From contig JADJPK010000018.1 of assembly GCA_016713305.1 (NCBI GenBank), positions 44,555 to 108,554 of the forward strand: a DNA stretch of 64,000 nucleotides. The letters run 5' to 3'. A program made the position numbers and the translations under genes. The notes under the pieces were generated by a model. That model did not search any database. It was not told where the DNA came from and worked only from the letters and a program-made list of their open reading frames with translations. This document shows, one piece after another, positions 1-8,484 of the stretch. This DNA comes from Betaproteobacteria bacterium. Lineage in GTDB: Bacteria > Pseudomonadota > Gammaproteobacteria > Burkholderiales > Ga0077523. The stretch's first letter is position 1. Each line of letters starts with the position of its first letter.

Positions 1-720
1 CGCCTTCACCTGCTGTTCCTGGGTACCGAGACGCACCGCGAGTTTGCCCAGCATCGTCGCTTCCAGTTCCGGATCGGAAGGACGTACCTGCCAGCGGGTG
101 TTGTTGTCGCGTTCGCGGTAGTAGACCTCCGCCATGCCCTTGTGGCTGACGAAGACCTCGGTGGCCGTGCCGTCCGCGCTCCGCTCCAGGCGCGTGCGGA
201 ACTTGTCGCGTTCCGGCAGCGACACGACCGAATCGAGCGCCTTGTTGAGCAACCCGGTGAGACCGCCGACGGGGATCTTGGCCCGCAATTCCGCCCAGTC
301 CGTCTCCATGTAACCGACCTTGGGGTCCTCCTCCGCGATCAGGAATCCGTTCTCCTGCCAGAAATCCTTCACGGTGAGCCAGACCTGTTCCGGCGGGGCC
401 TTCACGACCAGCCACCGCTGGATGCCGGCGCGCTGCATCTGGACCCGGTCAGGGGCCGGAGGAAGCACACCCGCCTGAACGGGGACGGCCGTTCCCTGCG
501 CGGCCCGGGACTTCTCGTACTCGGAGTACGTGGTCTTGTCGCCGGCGGGTCCGTCAGGCACCGAGTAACGCGTATTGGCACCCGGAGACGAAAGATCGGG
601 AGGCACTTCCAGGGGCGGCAGCTTGTCGGCCGACTTGTAGTCGATCTTCTTGCCGTCCAGCGCGCCGGAGCAACCGGCCGCGAGGACAGCCGCGACCACG
701 GAACACAGTACCGTCCGCAT
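1..720 (-). CDS. bamC: Outer-membrane assembly lipoprotein BamC (NlpB/DapX), C-terminus cut by window edge
   Basis: BamC is a lipoprotein accessory of the BAM complex that inserts beta-barrel proteins into the outer membrane. The start is the ATG at 720. A short signal peptide ends in a lipobox, LAAGC, with the lipidated Cys at residue 17. A proline-rich stretch with the family-typical LPPLEVPPDL follows, then a folded domain containing WLVVKAPPEQVW and later VYYRERDNNTRW. The frame is open to base 1, so about 240 residues are visible and the end lies outside the window. It sits 56 bp downstream of dapA on the same strand, the usual dapA-bamC arrangement. Identification rests on lipobox, motifs and neighbour. 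Confidence 0.85.
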   Translation of the reverse strand, partial: MRTVLCSVVAAVLAAGCSGALDGKKIDYKSADKLPPLEVPPDLSSPGANTRYSVPDGPAGDKTTYSEYEKSRAAQGTAVPVQAGVLPPAPDRVQMQRAGIQRWLVVKAPPEQVWLTVKDFWQENGFLIAEEDPKVGYMETDWAELRAKIPVGGLTGLLNKALDSVVSLPERDKFRTRLERSADGTATEVFVSHKGMAEVYYRERDNNTRWQVRPSDPELEATMLGKLAVRLGTQEQQVKA

Positions 721-776
721 GGCGGCACTCCTGACAAGCGGCGATTGCGAATGATTGAACATCGAATGGAGAACTC

Positions 777-1671
777 TCAGGCTGTGGCGACGGCGCGGGA
801 GATCCCCGCCTGGTCCATCGCGTCGCGAACGATGGAGTGGAACTGGGAAGAGAGCGGCGTGAGCGGCAAGCGGATGCCGGGACCGAGCAGGCCCATCTCC
901 TCCAGCACCCACTTGACCGGAATCGGATTGGCTTCCACGAAAAGGTTCTTGTGCAGACCCATCAACCTATCGTTGATCGCGCGAGCGGCCCGGAGGTTCC
1001 CGGCAAGAGCGGCATCGCACATCTCGCGCATGGCGCGGGGGTGCCACGTTCGCCGTGACCGAGATCACTCCATGGCCGCCCATGAGCATGAGCGCGAGCG
1101 CGGTTCCATCGTCGCCACTGTAAACGGCGAAATCCTTGGGCAGGCGGCGGAGCAGATCGGCACCGCGCTCCAAGTTGCCGGTGGCGTCCTTGATGCCCAC
1201 GATGTTGCGGACCTGGGACAGGCGCACCGCGGTGTCGTTGTGCAGATCGGCGACGGTACGTCCCGGCACGTTGTAAAGAATGGTCGGCAGATCGGTCGAT
1301 TCCGCGATCGCCTTGAAATGGCGGTAGAGACCTTCCTGGGAGGGCTTGTTGTAGTAGGGGACCACGGACAGCGCCATGGAAGCGCCGGACGACCTGGCGA
1401 AGCGCTGCAGTTCGATGGCTTCGCGCGTGCTGTTGGCGCCGGTGCCGGCGATGACCGGAACACGCCCCGCTGCCTGCTCCACGGCGGTCCGGATCAGCAG
1501 ACAATGTTCGTCGAAGTCCACCGTGGGCGATTCGCCGGTGGTGCCGACGGCGATGATGCCTTGCGTGCCTTCCTTGATGTGGAATTCGACCAGGCGGCGG
1601 AACGCGTCTAGATCGAGGCCTCCCTCGTCCGTCATCGGCGTTGCGATGGCGACCAGACTGCCTGTCAACAT
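777..1671 (-). CDS. dapA: 4-hydroxy-tetrahydrodipicolinate synthase (frameshifted)
   Basis: DapA condenses pyruvate with aspartate semialdehyde at the entry to lysine and diaminopimelate synthesis in the cytoplasm. The protein starts MLTGSLVAIATPM and shows TTGES, the catalytic Tyr in LYNVPGRT and the Schiff-base Lys in VGIKDATGN. About 297 aa are expected, close to the family norm. The frame breaks after VTANVAP. Removing one G from the G5 run at 1037-1041 rejoins the C-terminal part (AMREMCDAALAGN to the stop at 777). A GGAGG ribosome-binding site precedes the ATG. bamC follows. The break is most likely a sequencing or assembly indel. Confidence 0.93.
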
Positions 1672-1748
1672 GTTGGACCCTCCGGAAAGGCGCGATTTTA
1701 ACCGAAGGGACCTCCCGAAACCGGTGTTTCCTGCGGTTGGGCCGAGAA

Positions 1749-2288
1749 TCAGTCCCGCATTGCCACGATTCGCTGCACCATGGCCGGGCGAGGCCCGGCG
1801 AGTTCGACGTCCTCGTACGCGACGATCCGCAACTGCCCTTGGACGACCTCGAGCAATTCGCCATGCCGTAGCAGGAACGCGGGGTTGGAGGGCTTGCCGA
1901 ATCTCTCGTTGCCCACCGCGAACGTTTCGTACATCAGGACCCCGCCCGGTGCGATCGAATCGAGAATCGCGGTGAACAGGGGACGGTGCAGGTAGTTCGT
2001 CACGACGACCGCATCGAACTGCCGGTCGGTGAAGGGCCAGGGCCCGCCCTCGAGGTCCGCGACCACGCTGACCACACCTGTCTCGCGCGACGCCCAGTCG
2101 GCGATCGTCCTGTCCCGGTCCGCGGCGGTGACCGGATGCCCCCGTCGCGCGAACCAGCGGCTGTGGCGGCCTGCCCCGCAGGCGAGGTCGAGCACGGACC
2201 CTCCGGGACGCACGAGTCCGGCCCAGCGGACGATCCAGGGAGAAGCATCATCCATGCTGTGGTCTGGAGAGGATGGCGCAACGGTCAT
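1749..2288 (-). CDS. Class I SAM-dependent methyltransferase
   Basis: A 179-residue protein with the class I methyltransferase signature. Motif I (VLDLACGAGRHS, about residues 32-43) forms the S-adenosylmethionine loop, an acidic residue follows in AADRD, and APGGVLMYETF resembles the post-motif region. It has no signal peptide or membrane segment, so it should be cytosolic. The ATG at 2288 overlaps the fliR stop by 4 nt (ATGA), so it is probably translated with the flagellar export genes. The substrate cannot be told from sequence; small-molecule methyltransferases of the TehB type look similar. Whether it serves motility or is simply the last gene of the operon is open. Confidence 0.8.
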   Translation of the reverse strand: MTVAPSSPDHSMDDASPWIVRWAGLVRPGGSVLDLACGAGRHSRWFARRGHPVTAADRDRTIADWASRETGVVSVVADLEGGPWPFTDRQFDAVVVTNYLHRPLFTAILDSIAPGGVLMYETFAVGNERFGKPSNPAFLLRHGELLEVVQGQLRIVAYEDVELAGPRPAMVQRIVAMRD

Positions 2289-3076
2289 GGAGCAGGCCTC
2301 AGCTGTTCGAGAATCCGCATGATGGCTGCTGCCGTCGCCGATTCGAGCGATTCGATGGCGGGTACGATCAGTGGCACAGACAGGTACAGCATCACGAATC
2401 CCAGGGCCAGCGTCACCGGAAAGCCCACGGCGAAGATGTTGAGCTGGGGAGCGGCACGGGTGAGGATGCCGATCGCGATGTTGGCCACCAGCAGAGCCCC
2501 GACGACGGGCATCGACATCATGAGACCCGCCTTGAATATCTCGCCCCCCCATGTCACGAGCGTGAGAAAGCCCCGGCCGGAGATGGGCTCCGGCGTCATG
2601 GGCAACGTGCGAAAACTCTCCACCAGCGCGGTGAGAAGCGTGTAGTGACCGTTGGTGGCGAGCAGTGTGAGCACGGCGATGATGCCGTAGAACTGCGCGA
2701 CCACGGGCGTCTGACCCGATCCCTGAGGATCGAAGAACACGGCGAAACCCAGACCGACCTGAAGCCCCGCCAGTTGTCCGGCCATCTCCGCTGCGGATAC
2801 CGTGATGCGTGCAGCAAAGCCCATGGCCACACCGATCACGAGTTGCTGAACGAGAACGAGAAGACCGGCGGCAGAGAACGGTTCGACGCCGGCCGGCCCG
2901 GGCACGGCGCCCGACACCAGGATTGCCACGAACACCGACAGGGCGACCTTGACCCGTACCGGGACCGACCGGTTGCCAAGCACGGGCTCGGTGGAGAAGA
3001 AGGCGAGGATGCGGACGAACGGCCAGCCCACCGAGACGAGCAGCGGCTGGAGCTGCGCGACCGCGAGCTCGATCAC
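2285..3076 (-). CDS. fliR: Flagellar type III export membrane protein FliR
   Basis: FliR (263 aa) forms part of the flagellar export gate with FliP and FliQ in the inner membrane under the basal body. The sequence is strongly hydrophobic with several predicted membrane helices. It contains the family-typical PFVRILAFFSTEPVLGNR and, near the C-terminus, NIAIGILTRAAPQLNIFAVGFP, which matches the conserved SpaR/FliR pattern. It follows fliQ by 30 bp and overlaps the methyltransferase gene by 4 nt. Length and motifs are normal. Confidence 0.95.
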   Translation of the reverse strand: MIELAVAQLQPLLVSVGWPFVRILAFFSTEPVLGNRSVPVRVKVALSVFVAILVSGAVPGPAGVEPFSAAGLLVLVQQLVIGVAMGFAARITVSAAEMAGQLAGLQVGLGFAVFFDPQGSGQTPVVAQFYGIIAVLTLLATNGHYTLLTALVESFRTLPMTPEPISGRGFLTLVTWGGEIFKAGLMMSMPVVGALLVANIAIGILTRAAPQLNIFAVGFPVTLALGFVMLYLSVPLIVPAIESLESATAAAIMRILEQLRPAP

Positions 3077-3106
3077 GTGGCCACCCCGCCTCCCCCTCGC
3101 GTTCCG

Positions 3107-3376
3107 CTAGCCGATCACCTGGGGGATCGACGAGAAGAGCTGGCGCGTGTAATCGACCAGCGTGGACAGCATCCAGGGGCCAGCCAGGATGATCACCACG
3201 AACATGGCAAGCAGCTTGGGGATGAACGAAAGCGTCATCTCGTTGATCTGCGTCGCGGCCTGGAAGATGCTCACCAGCAGTCCGACGCCGAGCGCGGTGA
3301 GAAGCAGCGGCGCCGAGACGAGCACGAGCACCTCCAGCGCCTGCTGGATGAGGGAAATCACGAACTGTGGCGACAT
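3107..3376 (-). CDS. fliQ: Flagellar export gate protein FliQ
   Basis: FliQ is an 89-residue, two-helix membrane protein of the export gate. The chosen ATG at 3376 (MSPQFVISLIQ) follows a clear AAGGAGA site. An in-frame upstream extension would add 27 arginine-rich residues foreign to the family. Hallmarks are the hydrophobic hairpin and the central IFQAATQINEMTLSFIPK. It lies between fliP and fliR, but the 177 bp separating it from fliP is unusually long for this operon and holds no gene I can support. Confidence 0.94.
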   Translation of the reverse strand: MSPQFVISLIQQALEVLVLVSAPLLLTALGVGLLVSIFQAATQINEMTLSFIPKLLAMFVVIILAGPWMLSTLVDYTRQLFSSIPQVIG

Positions 3377-3553
3377 GCGGCTCTCCTTGGCTACTGATTT
3401 TCGCCGTGTGGCGCGAGCCGCAGGGCAAGATATCGGCGGGCCGCCGGCATTGCCCACCGCAGCCGCGCGGATCTCGGGCTCGCGGCGGTCCGGCAGTTCG
3501 CATCGTCCGCGTCCGGTTCCTCCATCGCGACGGCATGCATCGATCAGTGCCCC

Positions 3554-4303
3554 CTAGACGTAGAAGCTTCGCACCAGCGAGCCGATCAGCAGATTCCAGC
3601 CATCGACCAGAACGAACAGCATCAGCTTGAACGGCAGCGAGATGATGACGGGCGACAGCATCATCATGCCCATCGACATCAGCACGCTGGAGACGACGAG
3701 GTCGATGATGAGGAACGGGATGAAGACGACGAACCCGATCTGGAATGCCGTCTTCAACTCGGAGATCACATAGGCCGGAACCAGAACCTTCATCGAGACG
3801 TCGTCCGGTCCCTTGGGCTGCGGCGACTCCGACAGCTTGACGAACAGGGCGAGATCCGATTCGCGCGTCTGCCGCATCATGAACGTCTTGAGCGGCACGG
3901 CGGCACGGTTCAAGGCATCGTTGAGCTGGATCTTCTCGTCCGAGAGCGGCTGATAGGCCTCGGTGTAGATGCGGTCGAACACCGGCGCCATCACGAAGAA
4001 GGTGAGGAACAGCGACAGGCCCACGAGGACCTGGTTCGGCGGCGTCTGGATGGTGCCCAGCGCCTGCCGCAACAGCGACAGCACGATGATGATCCGTGTG
4101 AAGCTCGTCATCATGAGCAGTACCGCGGGCAGGAAGGTGAGCGCCGTGAGAAACAGCAGCGTCTGCAACGACAGGGAGTAGGTCTGAGTGCCACCAGGGC
4201 CCGGTGCGGACGTGAAGGCGGGCAGGCCTGCCTGGGCCATCGCGGTACCGGCCCACGTGCCCATCAGGAGAAGCGGAAGGATGACTCGCAGGACAGCGCT
4301 CAT
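3554..4303 (-). CDS. fliP: Flagellar export gate protein FliP
   Basis: FliP (249 aa) is the core export-gate subunit. It carries a cleavable signal peptide (residues 1 to about 23, ending AMAQA) as is usual for FliP. A hydrophobic region with FLPAVLLMMTSFTRIIIVLSLLR follows, then a soluble loop and the conserved C-terminal membrane part ending WNLLIGSLVRSFYV. Order and strand match fliO-fliP-fliQ-fliR. No defects seen. Confidence 0.96.
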   Translation of the reverse strand: MSAVLRVILPLLLMGTWAGTAMAQAGLPAFTSAPGPGGTQTYSLSLQTLLFLTALTFLPAVLLMMTSFTRIIIVLSLLRQALGTIQTPPNQVLVGLSLFLTFFVMAPVFDRIYTEAYQPLSDEKIQLNDALNRAAVPLKTFMMRQTRESDLALFVKLSESPQPKGPDDVSMKVLVPAYVISELKTAFQIGFVVFIPFLIIDLVVSSVLMSMGMMMLSPVIISLPFKLMLFVLVDGWNLLIGSLVRSFYV

Positions 4304-4377
4304 GCCGACCGATTATACGGGGTCGGTCGGCGGCAACCGCGATGCATCGATGCAGTGGAGGCCGCTGCGGCCCGGCG

Positions 4378-4797
4378 TCACGACTCGCGACCGCTGCCGG
4401 CGCGCAACCAGCGCGCCAGGGCGGAACCAGGAGGAGGGAACACGGACGAAGGAGTCGACGTGGACGCGTGGGCGGGCCGCGGCAGCGTGTGCAATTCGTT
4501 CACCTGGGTCGCCGTGACGCCCAGGACGAGCCAGGTATCGTTCACTTCCACGACGACCACGCGTTCCTTCGGGCCGACCATCACGCCCCCTACCACCCGG
4601 ACGGGTCCGCTGCCCATTCCGCCCCCGGGAAGATAGCGGCGCGCGAGCCATGCAGCCCCGGCAATGGCCGCCATGACGACACCCAGTCCGAGAAGAACCT
4701 GCAGCAGGGTCGTGAGCGTTCCGGACGGCGGCACCGTTTCGGCGGCACTCGCAAGCGCCGGCGCGATCGGCAGCGCGATCGCGGCCAGACGGATCAT
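4378..4797 (-). CDS. fliO: Flagellar biosynthesis protein FliO
   Basis: FliO is a short bitopic membrane protein that helps FliP assemble into the export gate. The start at 4797 overlaps the fliN stop (ATGA). The 139-residue product has an N-terminal signal-like segment, one transmembrane helix (about residues 25-50, LLQVLLGLGVVMAAIAGAAW) followed by ARRYLPGG, and a small cytoplasmic beta-rich domain with VGPKERVVVVEV. The family is poorly conserved, so the call rests on topology, the VGPKERVVVVEV-type core and position between fliN and fliP. Confidence 0.88.
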   Translation of the reverse strand: MIRLAAIALPIAPALASAAETVPPSGTLTTLLQVLLGLGVVMAAIAGAAWLARRYLPGGGMGSGPVRVVGGVMVGPKERVVVVEVNDTWLVLGVTATQVNELHTLPRPAHASTSTPSSVFPPPGSALARWLRAGSGRES

Positions 4798-5219
4798 TTG
4801 TTGAGGCCGCGGAGCCTTTCCTCCGGCGTGATGATGTCGGTCAGCCGGATGCCGAACTTGTCGTTCACCACGACGACCTCTCCCTGCGCGATCAGGCAAC
4901 CATTCACCAGGACATCCATGGGCTCGCCGGCGAGAGCGTCGAGTTCCACCACGGAGCCCTGCGCGAGCTGAAGCAGGTTGCGGATGGCGATCTTCGTGCG
5001 TCCCAGTTCCACGGTGAGCGTCACCGGGATATCGAGGATCATGTCGAGCTTCGAAGACGGGACGCTGGCGAGCGCTTCCGGCTTCAGCTCCTGGAAGACC
5101 CCCCCCGTCCTGGCGGGTGACGCCGCCTCCGCAGCGGGCTCGGGCGCCGAAGACTGCTGTTCCGCCAGCGCAGCAGCCCAGTCGTCGGCGGAGATGTCGT
5201 CCTGCTCTTCGTCAGCCAT
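4794..5219 (-). CDS. fliN: Flagellar motor switch protein FliN
   Basis: FliN (141 aa) is a C-ring protein that, with FliM and FliG, sets motor direction and also docks export substrates. An acidic, alanine-rich N-terminal tail of about 55 residues precedes the conserved SpoA domain: ILDIPVTLTVELGRTKI, then LLQLAQGSVVELD, GEPMDVLVNG and GVRLTDI-type endings (here GIRLTDIITPEERL). It overlaps fliM upstream by 8 nt and fliO downstream by 4 nt, so translation is probably coupled. Confidence 0.96.
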   Translation of the reverse strand: MADEEQDDISADDWAAALAEQQSSAPEPAAEAASPARTGGVFQELKPEALASVPSSKLDMILDIPVTLTVELGRTKIAIRNLLQLAQGSVVELDALAGEPMDVLVNGCLIAQGEVVVVNDKFGIRLTDIITPEERLRGLNK

Positions 5220-6207
5220 TTGCGTCCCCCGCTTGATCGTCTTCGTGCGACAGCACTCGTTCGACCTTCAGCGCGTATTGCCCGTTCGACACACCGTACC
5301 GGCACTCGACCACCCCGATGCCGTCGACCTCTGCCGTGAGGGTGTCCGGAACGTTCAGCGAAATCACGTCCCCGATCTCGAGATCCATCACCTGTCTCAG
5401 CGTGAGGGACGCCGTCGCCAGATTGGCCACGAGATCCACCTTGGCGGTCTGGACCTGCTGTGTCATCAGCTTGACCCAGCGCATGTCCGTCTCGGCACGA
5501 TCCGCCTGGAAGGTGCTGTAGATGACATCGCGGATCGGCTCCAACATCGAGTACGGCAGGCACACGAAGATATCCCCGCCACCCGAACCGAGGTCGATGG
5601 TGAAACTCGTCGCCACGACCACCTCGGTCGGCGTGCAGATGTTGGCGAACTGCGTGTTCATCTCGGAACGGACGTATTCGAACTTCAGCGGGTAGACCGG
5701 GCTCCAGGCCTTCTGCATCTCCTCGAAGATCACGTCGAGCAGACGCATGATGACGCGCTGCTCGGTGGGCGTGAAGTCGCGGCCCTCGATGCGCGTGTGA
5801 ATCTGACCTGTGCCGCCGAACAGATGGTCCACCACCTGGAAGACCAGGGTGGGCTCCATGATGACGAGGCCCGTCCCCCTCAGCGGCTTGGCATGGACGA
5901 CATTGAGGTTGGTCGGGACGACCAGATTGCGGACGAAGTCGCTGTACTTCTGAACCTTGATCGGATTGATCGAAATCTCGGCGTTGCGCCGCATGAAGTT
6001 GAACAGCCCGATCCTGAACAGGCGGGCGAAACGCTCGTGGATGAGCTCGAGCGTGGGCATCCGCCCGCGGACGATCCTTTCCTGACGGCCGATGTCGTAG
6101 GGCCGGATGGAACTGCCGGTCTCTTCCTTGACCGATTCCTCCGGCTCTCCGGTGACGCCTCGCAGAAGCGCATCGACCTCTTCCTGGGAAAGGATATCGT
6201 CGGACAT
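5212..6207 (-). CDS. fliM: Flagellar motor switch protein FliM
   Basis: FliM (331 aa) binds phosphorylated CheY and relays the signal to FliG. The N-terminus begins MSDDILSQEEVDALLRG, the conserved CheY-P-binding peptide. The middle CheC-like domain includes MEPTLVFQVVDHLFGGTG, and a SpoA domain closes the protein (LNVPDTLTAEVDGIGV). It lies 4 bp after fliL and overlaps fliN by 8 nt. Length is standard. Confidence 0.97.
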   Translation of the reverse strand: MSDDILSQEEVDALLRGVTGEPEESVKEETGSSIRPYDIGRQERIVRGRMPTLELIHERFARLFRIGLFNFMRRNAEISINPIKVQKYSDFVRNLVVPTNLNVVHAKPLRGTGLVIMEPTLVFQVVDHLFGGTGQIHTRIEGRDFTPTEQRVIMRLLDVIFEEMQKAWSPVYPLKFEYVRSEMNTQFANICTPTEVVVATSFTIDLGSGGGDIFVCLPYSMLEPIRDVIYSTFQADRAETDMRWVKLMTQQVQTAKVDLVANLATASLTLRQVMDLEIGDVISLNVPDTLTAEVDGIGVVECRYGVSNGQYALKVERVLSHEDDQAGDANG

Positions 6208-6211
6208 CCGC

Positions 6212-6847
6212 CTATTGAATGACGAAGGACGTCAGCAGCACGTCCTGCGCCCCTTTCTTGGGTGGTTTGGATTTTCCTTCGGAGCCTGCCGGCGCGCCCT
6301 TGTAGAAGCCCAGGGGCTTGTTCACGGCATCGCGAATCTCCGTACGCAACTTGTTCTTGCCTTCCAGCGTCGCCAGCTCGTCCACCGTCTTGCTGCTCAG
6401 GATGAGCAGGATGCCGTTGCGGATTTCGGGCAGGTGCTGTTTCACCTTCTCCGAAATCTCGGGAGCGGAGACTTTCACGTCGATGGCCACCTGCAGATAG
6501 CGGTCGGCCGACTCGCCGGCCAGATTGACGACGAAGGGATCGAGACTGAGATAGACGGGCGGCTTCTTGTGCCCCTCGTCGGCTTCTTCCTCATCTGCTG
6601 CATGCTCGTCGTCCGCCCCTTCTTCCTCGTCCGCCTGTGCCTCGGCATGCTCTTCCGCATCCGCTTTCTTGTGCGCCTTGCCCTTCTTCTTCCCGCCCAT
6701 CAGGAAGAAGGCCGCGGCTCCGCCTCCCGCCGCCAGCACCACCACCAGGATGGCGACGATCAGGAGCAGCTTCTTCTTTTTCTTCTTGCCGTCGCCACCG
6801 TCGCCCGCCCCCAGATCCACCACCGTCGCTGCTGCTTTTGCCGACAT
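6212..6847 (-). CDS. fliL: Flagellar basal-body-associated protein FliL
   Basis: FliL stabilises stator units around the motor. The ATG at 6847 is preferred because a GAGG site lies a few bases upstream, although an in-frame start 33 bp earlier exists. The 211-residue protein has a polylysine cytoplasmic patch (about residues 19-25), one transmembrane helix, an unusual highly charged Lys/Glu/Asp-rich linker (about residues 48-95), then the periplasmic FliL domain with YLSLDPFVVNLAG and LPEIRNGILLILSSKT. First gene of the fliLMNOPQR half of the cluster, preceded by 464 bp without a gene. Confidence 0.94.
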   Translation of the reverse strand: MSAKAAATVVDLGAGDGGDGKKKKKKLLLIVAILVVVLAAGGGAAAFFLMGGKKKGKAHKKADAEEHAEAQADEEEGADDEHAADEEEADEGHKKPPVYLSLDPFVVNLAGESADRYLQVAIDVKVSAPEISEKVKQHLPEIRNGILLILSSKTVDELATLEGKNKLRTEIRDAVNKPLGFYKGAPAGSEGKSKPPKKGAQDVLLTSFVIQ

Positions 6848-7115
6848 GTTTTCCTCTATCGCTAAGGAGTTAGAACCCACATGTCATCGGCGCAAAGCCG
6901 CGCTCCTAGAGCGCAAATATCGTCCGTTTCCGGGATGGCGACGTCTTCTTGTGCCAAATTCCTTAAAAAACAATCGGCTTCTGGAGATACTTTAGGTGCT
7001 TTTTGAGCTTGCTGCAAGAGATGGCTGCATGCATTCGGAAAACCGAAGGCCGGCCGGACGTCTGTCGAGGGAATGCGACGGGGAGCCAACGGCGAAGCGG
7101 CGCGGGACATCCCTG

Positions 7116-7132
7116 AAAAAGGCCGGGGGGCC
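7116..7132 (-). terminator. Probable intrinsic terminator after fliK
   Basis: On the minus strand GGCC-CCCC-GGCC is followed directly by TTTTT. It is a short but all-GC stem with a T-tract, about 180 nt beyond the fliK stop and pointing the right way. It would end the fliE-K transcript and make fliL the head of a separate one. Confidence 0.5.
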
Positions 7133-7135
7133 GTG

Positions 7136-7200
7136 CTCGGCTAGGAAAGGTCCGGAAGTCTTGCCGGGACTCCCGGGAAAGACGGCTCAGCTAAGCCGAG
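7136..7200 (-). other. Nested inverted repeats, possible structured RNA or attenuator
   Basis: A 7-bp perfect arm pair (CTCGGCT / AGCCGAG, plus-strand 7136-7142 and 7194-7200) encloses a second hairpin with 5+5 bp stems (GTCTT/AAGAC at 7158-7162 and 7179-7183; CCGGG/CCCGG at 7164-7168 and 7172-7176). In the minus-strand transcript the 5' outer arm can instead fold locally (CTCGGC TTA GCTGAG), so two mutually exclusive folds are possible. It ends 3 nt before the terminator-like hairpin. It does not match any riboswitch consensus I recall. Confidence 0.4.
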
Positions 7201-7311
7201 ATGGCGAAAAGCGCGCTGTGCGAGCCATGGGCATCAGATCCCGGTGTACTGGCGCCCTGCGCGGCGGAGGGGCGGTCTCGCCCCCGCCCGCTCGCGTTGG
7301 GGGAACTGGGT

Positions 7312-8412
7312 TCAGGCAAACAGATCCACAGCTCGCAGACCGCTCACGGCTCCGCTCCAGCGCACTTCGCTCTGCGCGCGCACTCCGTGAACAGAATCGA
7401 CGGTGTCCTGCCGCGCGGATCCGCTCGATCGCTGCTCCTGACGCGATTCCTGGCCACCTTGCGACTGCGCCCCGACAAAGACGTTGCCGAGCGTAAGACC
7501 CGATTCGGCCAATGCTTCCGTCAGACGAGGCATGGCCGCCTGAATGGCTTCCCGCACGGGCGCGTGGGGCGAGAAGAAGGAAAGACTGGCCTGGTCTCCC
7601 GTCATGCTGACCTTGATTTCCACGGGCCCGAGGTTCGGCGGATTCACTTGCAGCTCCGCCGAAGGCTGACGGCTCTGCACCAGCAGACTGACGCGGTCGG
7701 AGAAGGCGTCGCCCCACTGGGGCGAGGAGAACGGAGTGGGGACAGCCGCCTTCACGGCGCCCGCATCGGTTCCGGAGCGCACTTCGCGCCCGGTCTGGAC
7801 CGCCCCGGCCTGGACCGGATTCGAAGGCGCCACGCTGGCGCCTGCTTCGCTGTCGGTCACTTCCGTGGTGGCAATGAGTCCCAACGGTCGCCGGTCTTCC
7901 GCGTCCTCGTGGATCGCTCCGACGATCGCATTGAAGTCGAGCGCCTGCGTCTCGTTCCCGGAGCGACCGTTGCCGTTGTCGTCGGGGAGGATGCCGATCC
8001 GGTCGACCATCGCTTTCTCGCGTCCGGAAACGCCTCCGATTGGCTGAGCCTGTCCGGCGCCTTCCAGCTTCTGGCGCAGCTCCTGCAACACGGCGCGCGA
8101 TACATCGACATGCGTCGTCAGGGCACCCGCGGCGGACTGCAGGGCAGAAGCGTCCGGAGCCATCAGAAAGGCGGCGAAGTCGGTGGGCTGCGCCGTTTGC
8201 GCGGTATCGCCGGCGCTCTCGGACGGCGGGGCAGCATCGCCCTGGCCGTCTGTCTTGGTGACCTGGGCCTTCAACACGTCGTCGAACGACGGACCGGATT
8301 CCGCCCCGTCTGCCGGGGAAACGGCGTTGGAGGAGGCCGATTCCGCCGAGGACGAGGCGGCAAGCTTGGCCGGGGCGGCAACCACAGGCGGCAAGAGTGT
8401 TCCTTCTGGCAT
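7312..8412 (-). CDS. fliK: Flagellar hook-length control protein FliK
   Basis: FliK measures hook length and switches export specificity. The ATG at 8412 (MPEGTLLPP) is chosen over one 18 bp upstream because AGGAG sits 6 nt before it. The 366-residue protein has a low-complexity Ala/Ser/Gly-rich N-terminal half and a folded C-terminal Flg_hook domain with ELQVNPPNLGPVEIKV and SFFSPHAPVREAIQAAMPRL, which fits the LxPxxLGxVxV hallmark. A Gln/Ser-rich tail follows. Last gene of the fliE-K run. Confidence 0.92.
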   Translation of the reverse strand: MPEGTLLPPVVAAPAKLAASSSAESASSNAVSPADGAESGPSFDDVLKAQVTKTDGQGDAAPPSESAGDTAQTAQPTDFAAFLMAPDASALQSAAGALTTHVDVSRAVLQELRQKLEGAGQAQPIGGVSGREKAMVDRIGILPDDNGNGRSGNETQALDFNAIVGAIHEDAEDRRPLGLIATTEVTDSEAGASVAPSNPVQAGAVQTGREVRSGTDAGAVKAAVPTPFSSPQWGDAFSDRVSLLVQSRQPSAELQVNPPNLGPVEIKVSMTGDQASLSFFSPHAPVREAIQAAMPRLTEALAESGLTLGNVFVGAQSQGGQESRQEQRSSGSARQDTVDSVHGVRAQSEVRWSGAVSGLRAVDLFA

Positions 8413-8484
8413 CGCAAACTCCTGATTCATTGGGCTTCGCAGGAGTGGATCGCAATCGGCGTGCCACACGCCGCTACCGGCCCT

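Larger units (their letters stand above)
6848..7311 (-). other. Intergenic region inside the flagellar cluster (fliK to fliL)
   Basis: 464 bp separate fliK from fliL, the largest gap in an otherwise packed block. Reading in the flagellar direction it holds a nested hairpin (7200-7136), a GC hairpin with five T (7132-7116), and then about 270 bp of lower GC that should carry the fliL promoter. A 6-bp inverted repeat with a 3-nt loop (GCGCTC CTA GAGCGC) lies at 6900-6914. No clean sigma-54 or sigma-28 promoter was found. One 82-codon frame exists at 6862-7110, but I do not support it as a gene. Confidence 0.6.

Noticed and set aside
6973..6994. TAAAGTAT and GCCGAT on the minus strand, resembling a sigma-28 promoter for fliL
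   Set aside because: The spacer between TAAA and GCCGAT is 12 nt rather than about 15, and the last two bases of the -10 do not match.
6862..7110. An 82-codon minus-strand frame between fliK and fliL
   Set aside because: No ribosome-binding site, no recognisable motif, and it spans the region that must hold the fliL promoter.
7136..7200. c-di-GMP (GEMM) riboswitch
   Set aside because: The GEMM core sequences such as GCAAAGCC are missing on the minus strand; only generic stems are seen.
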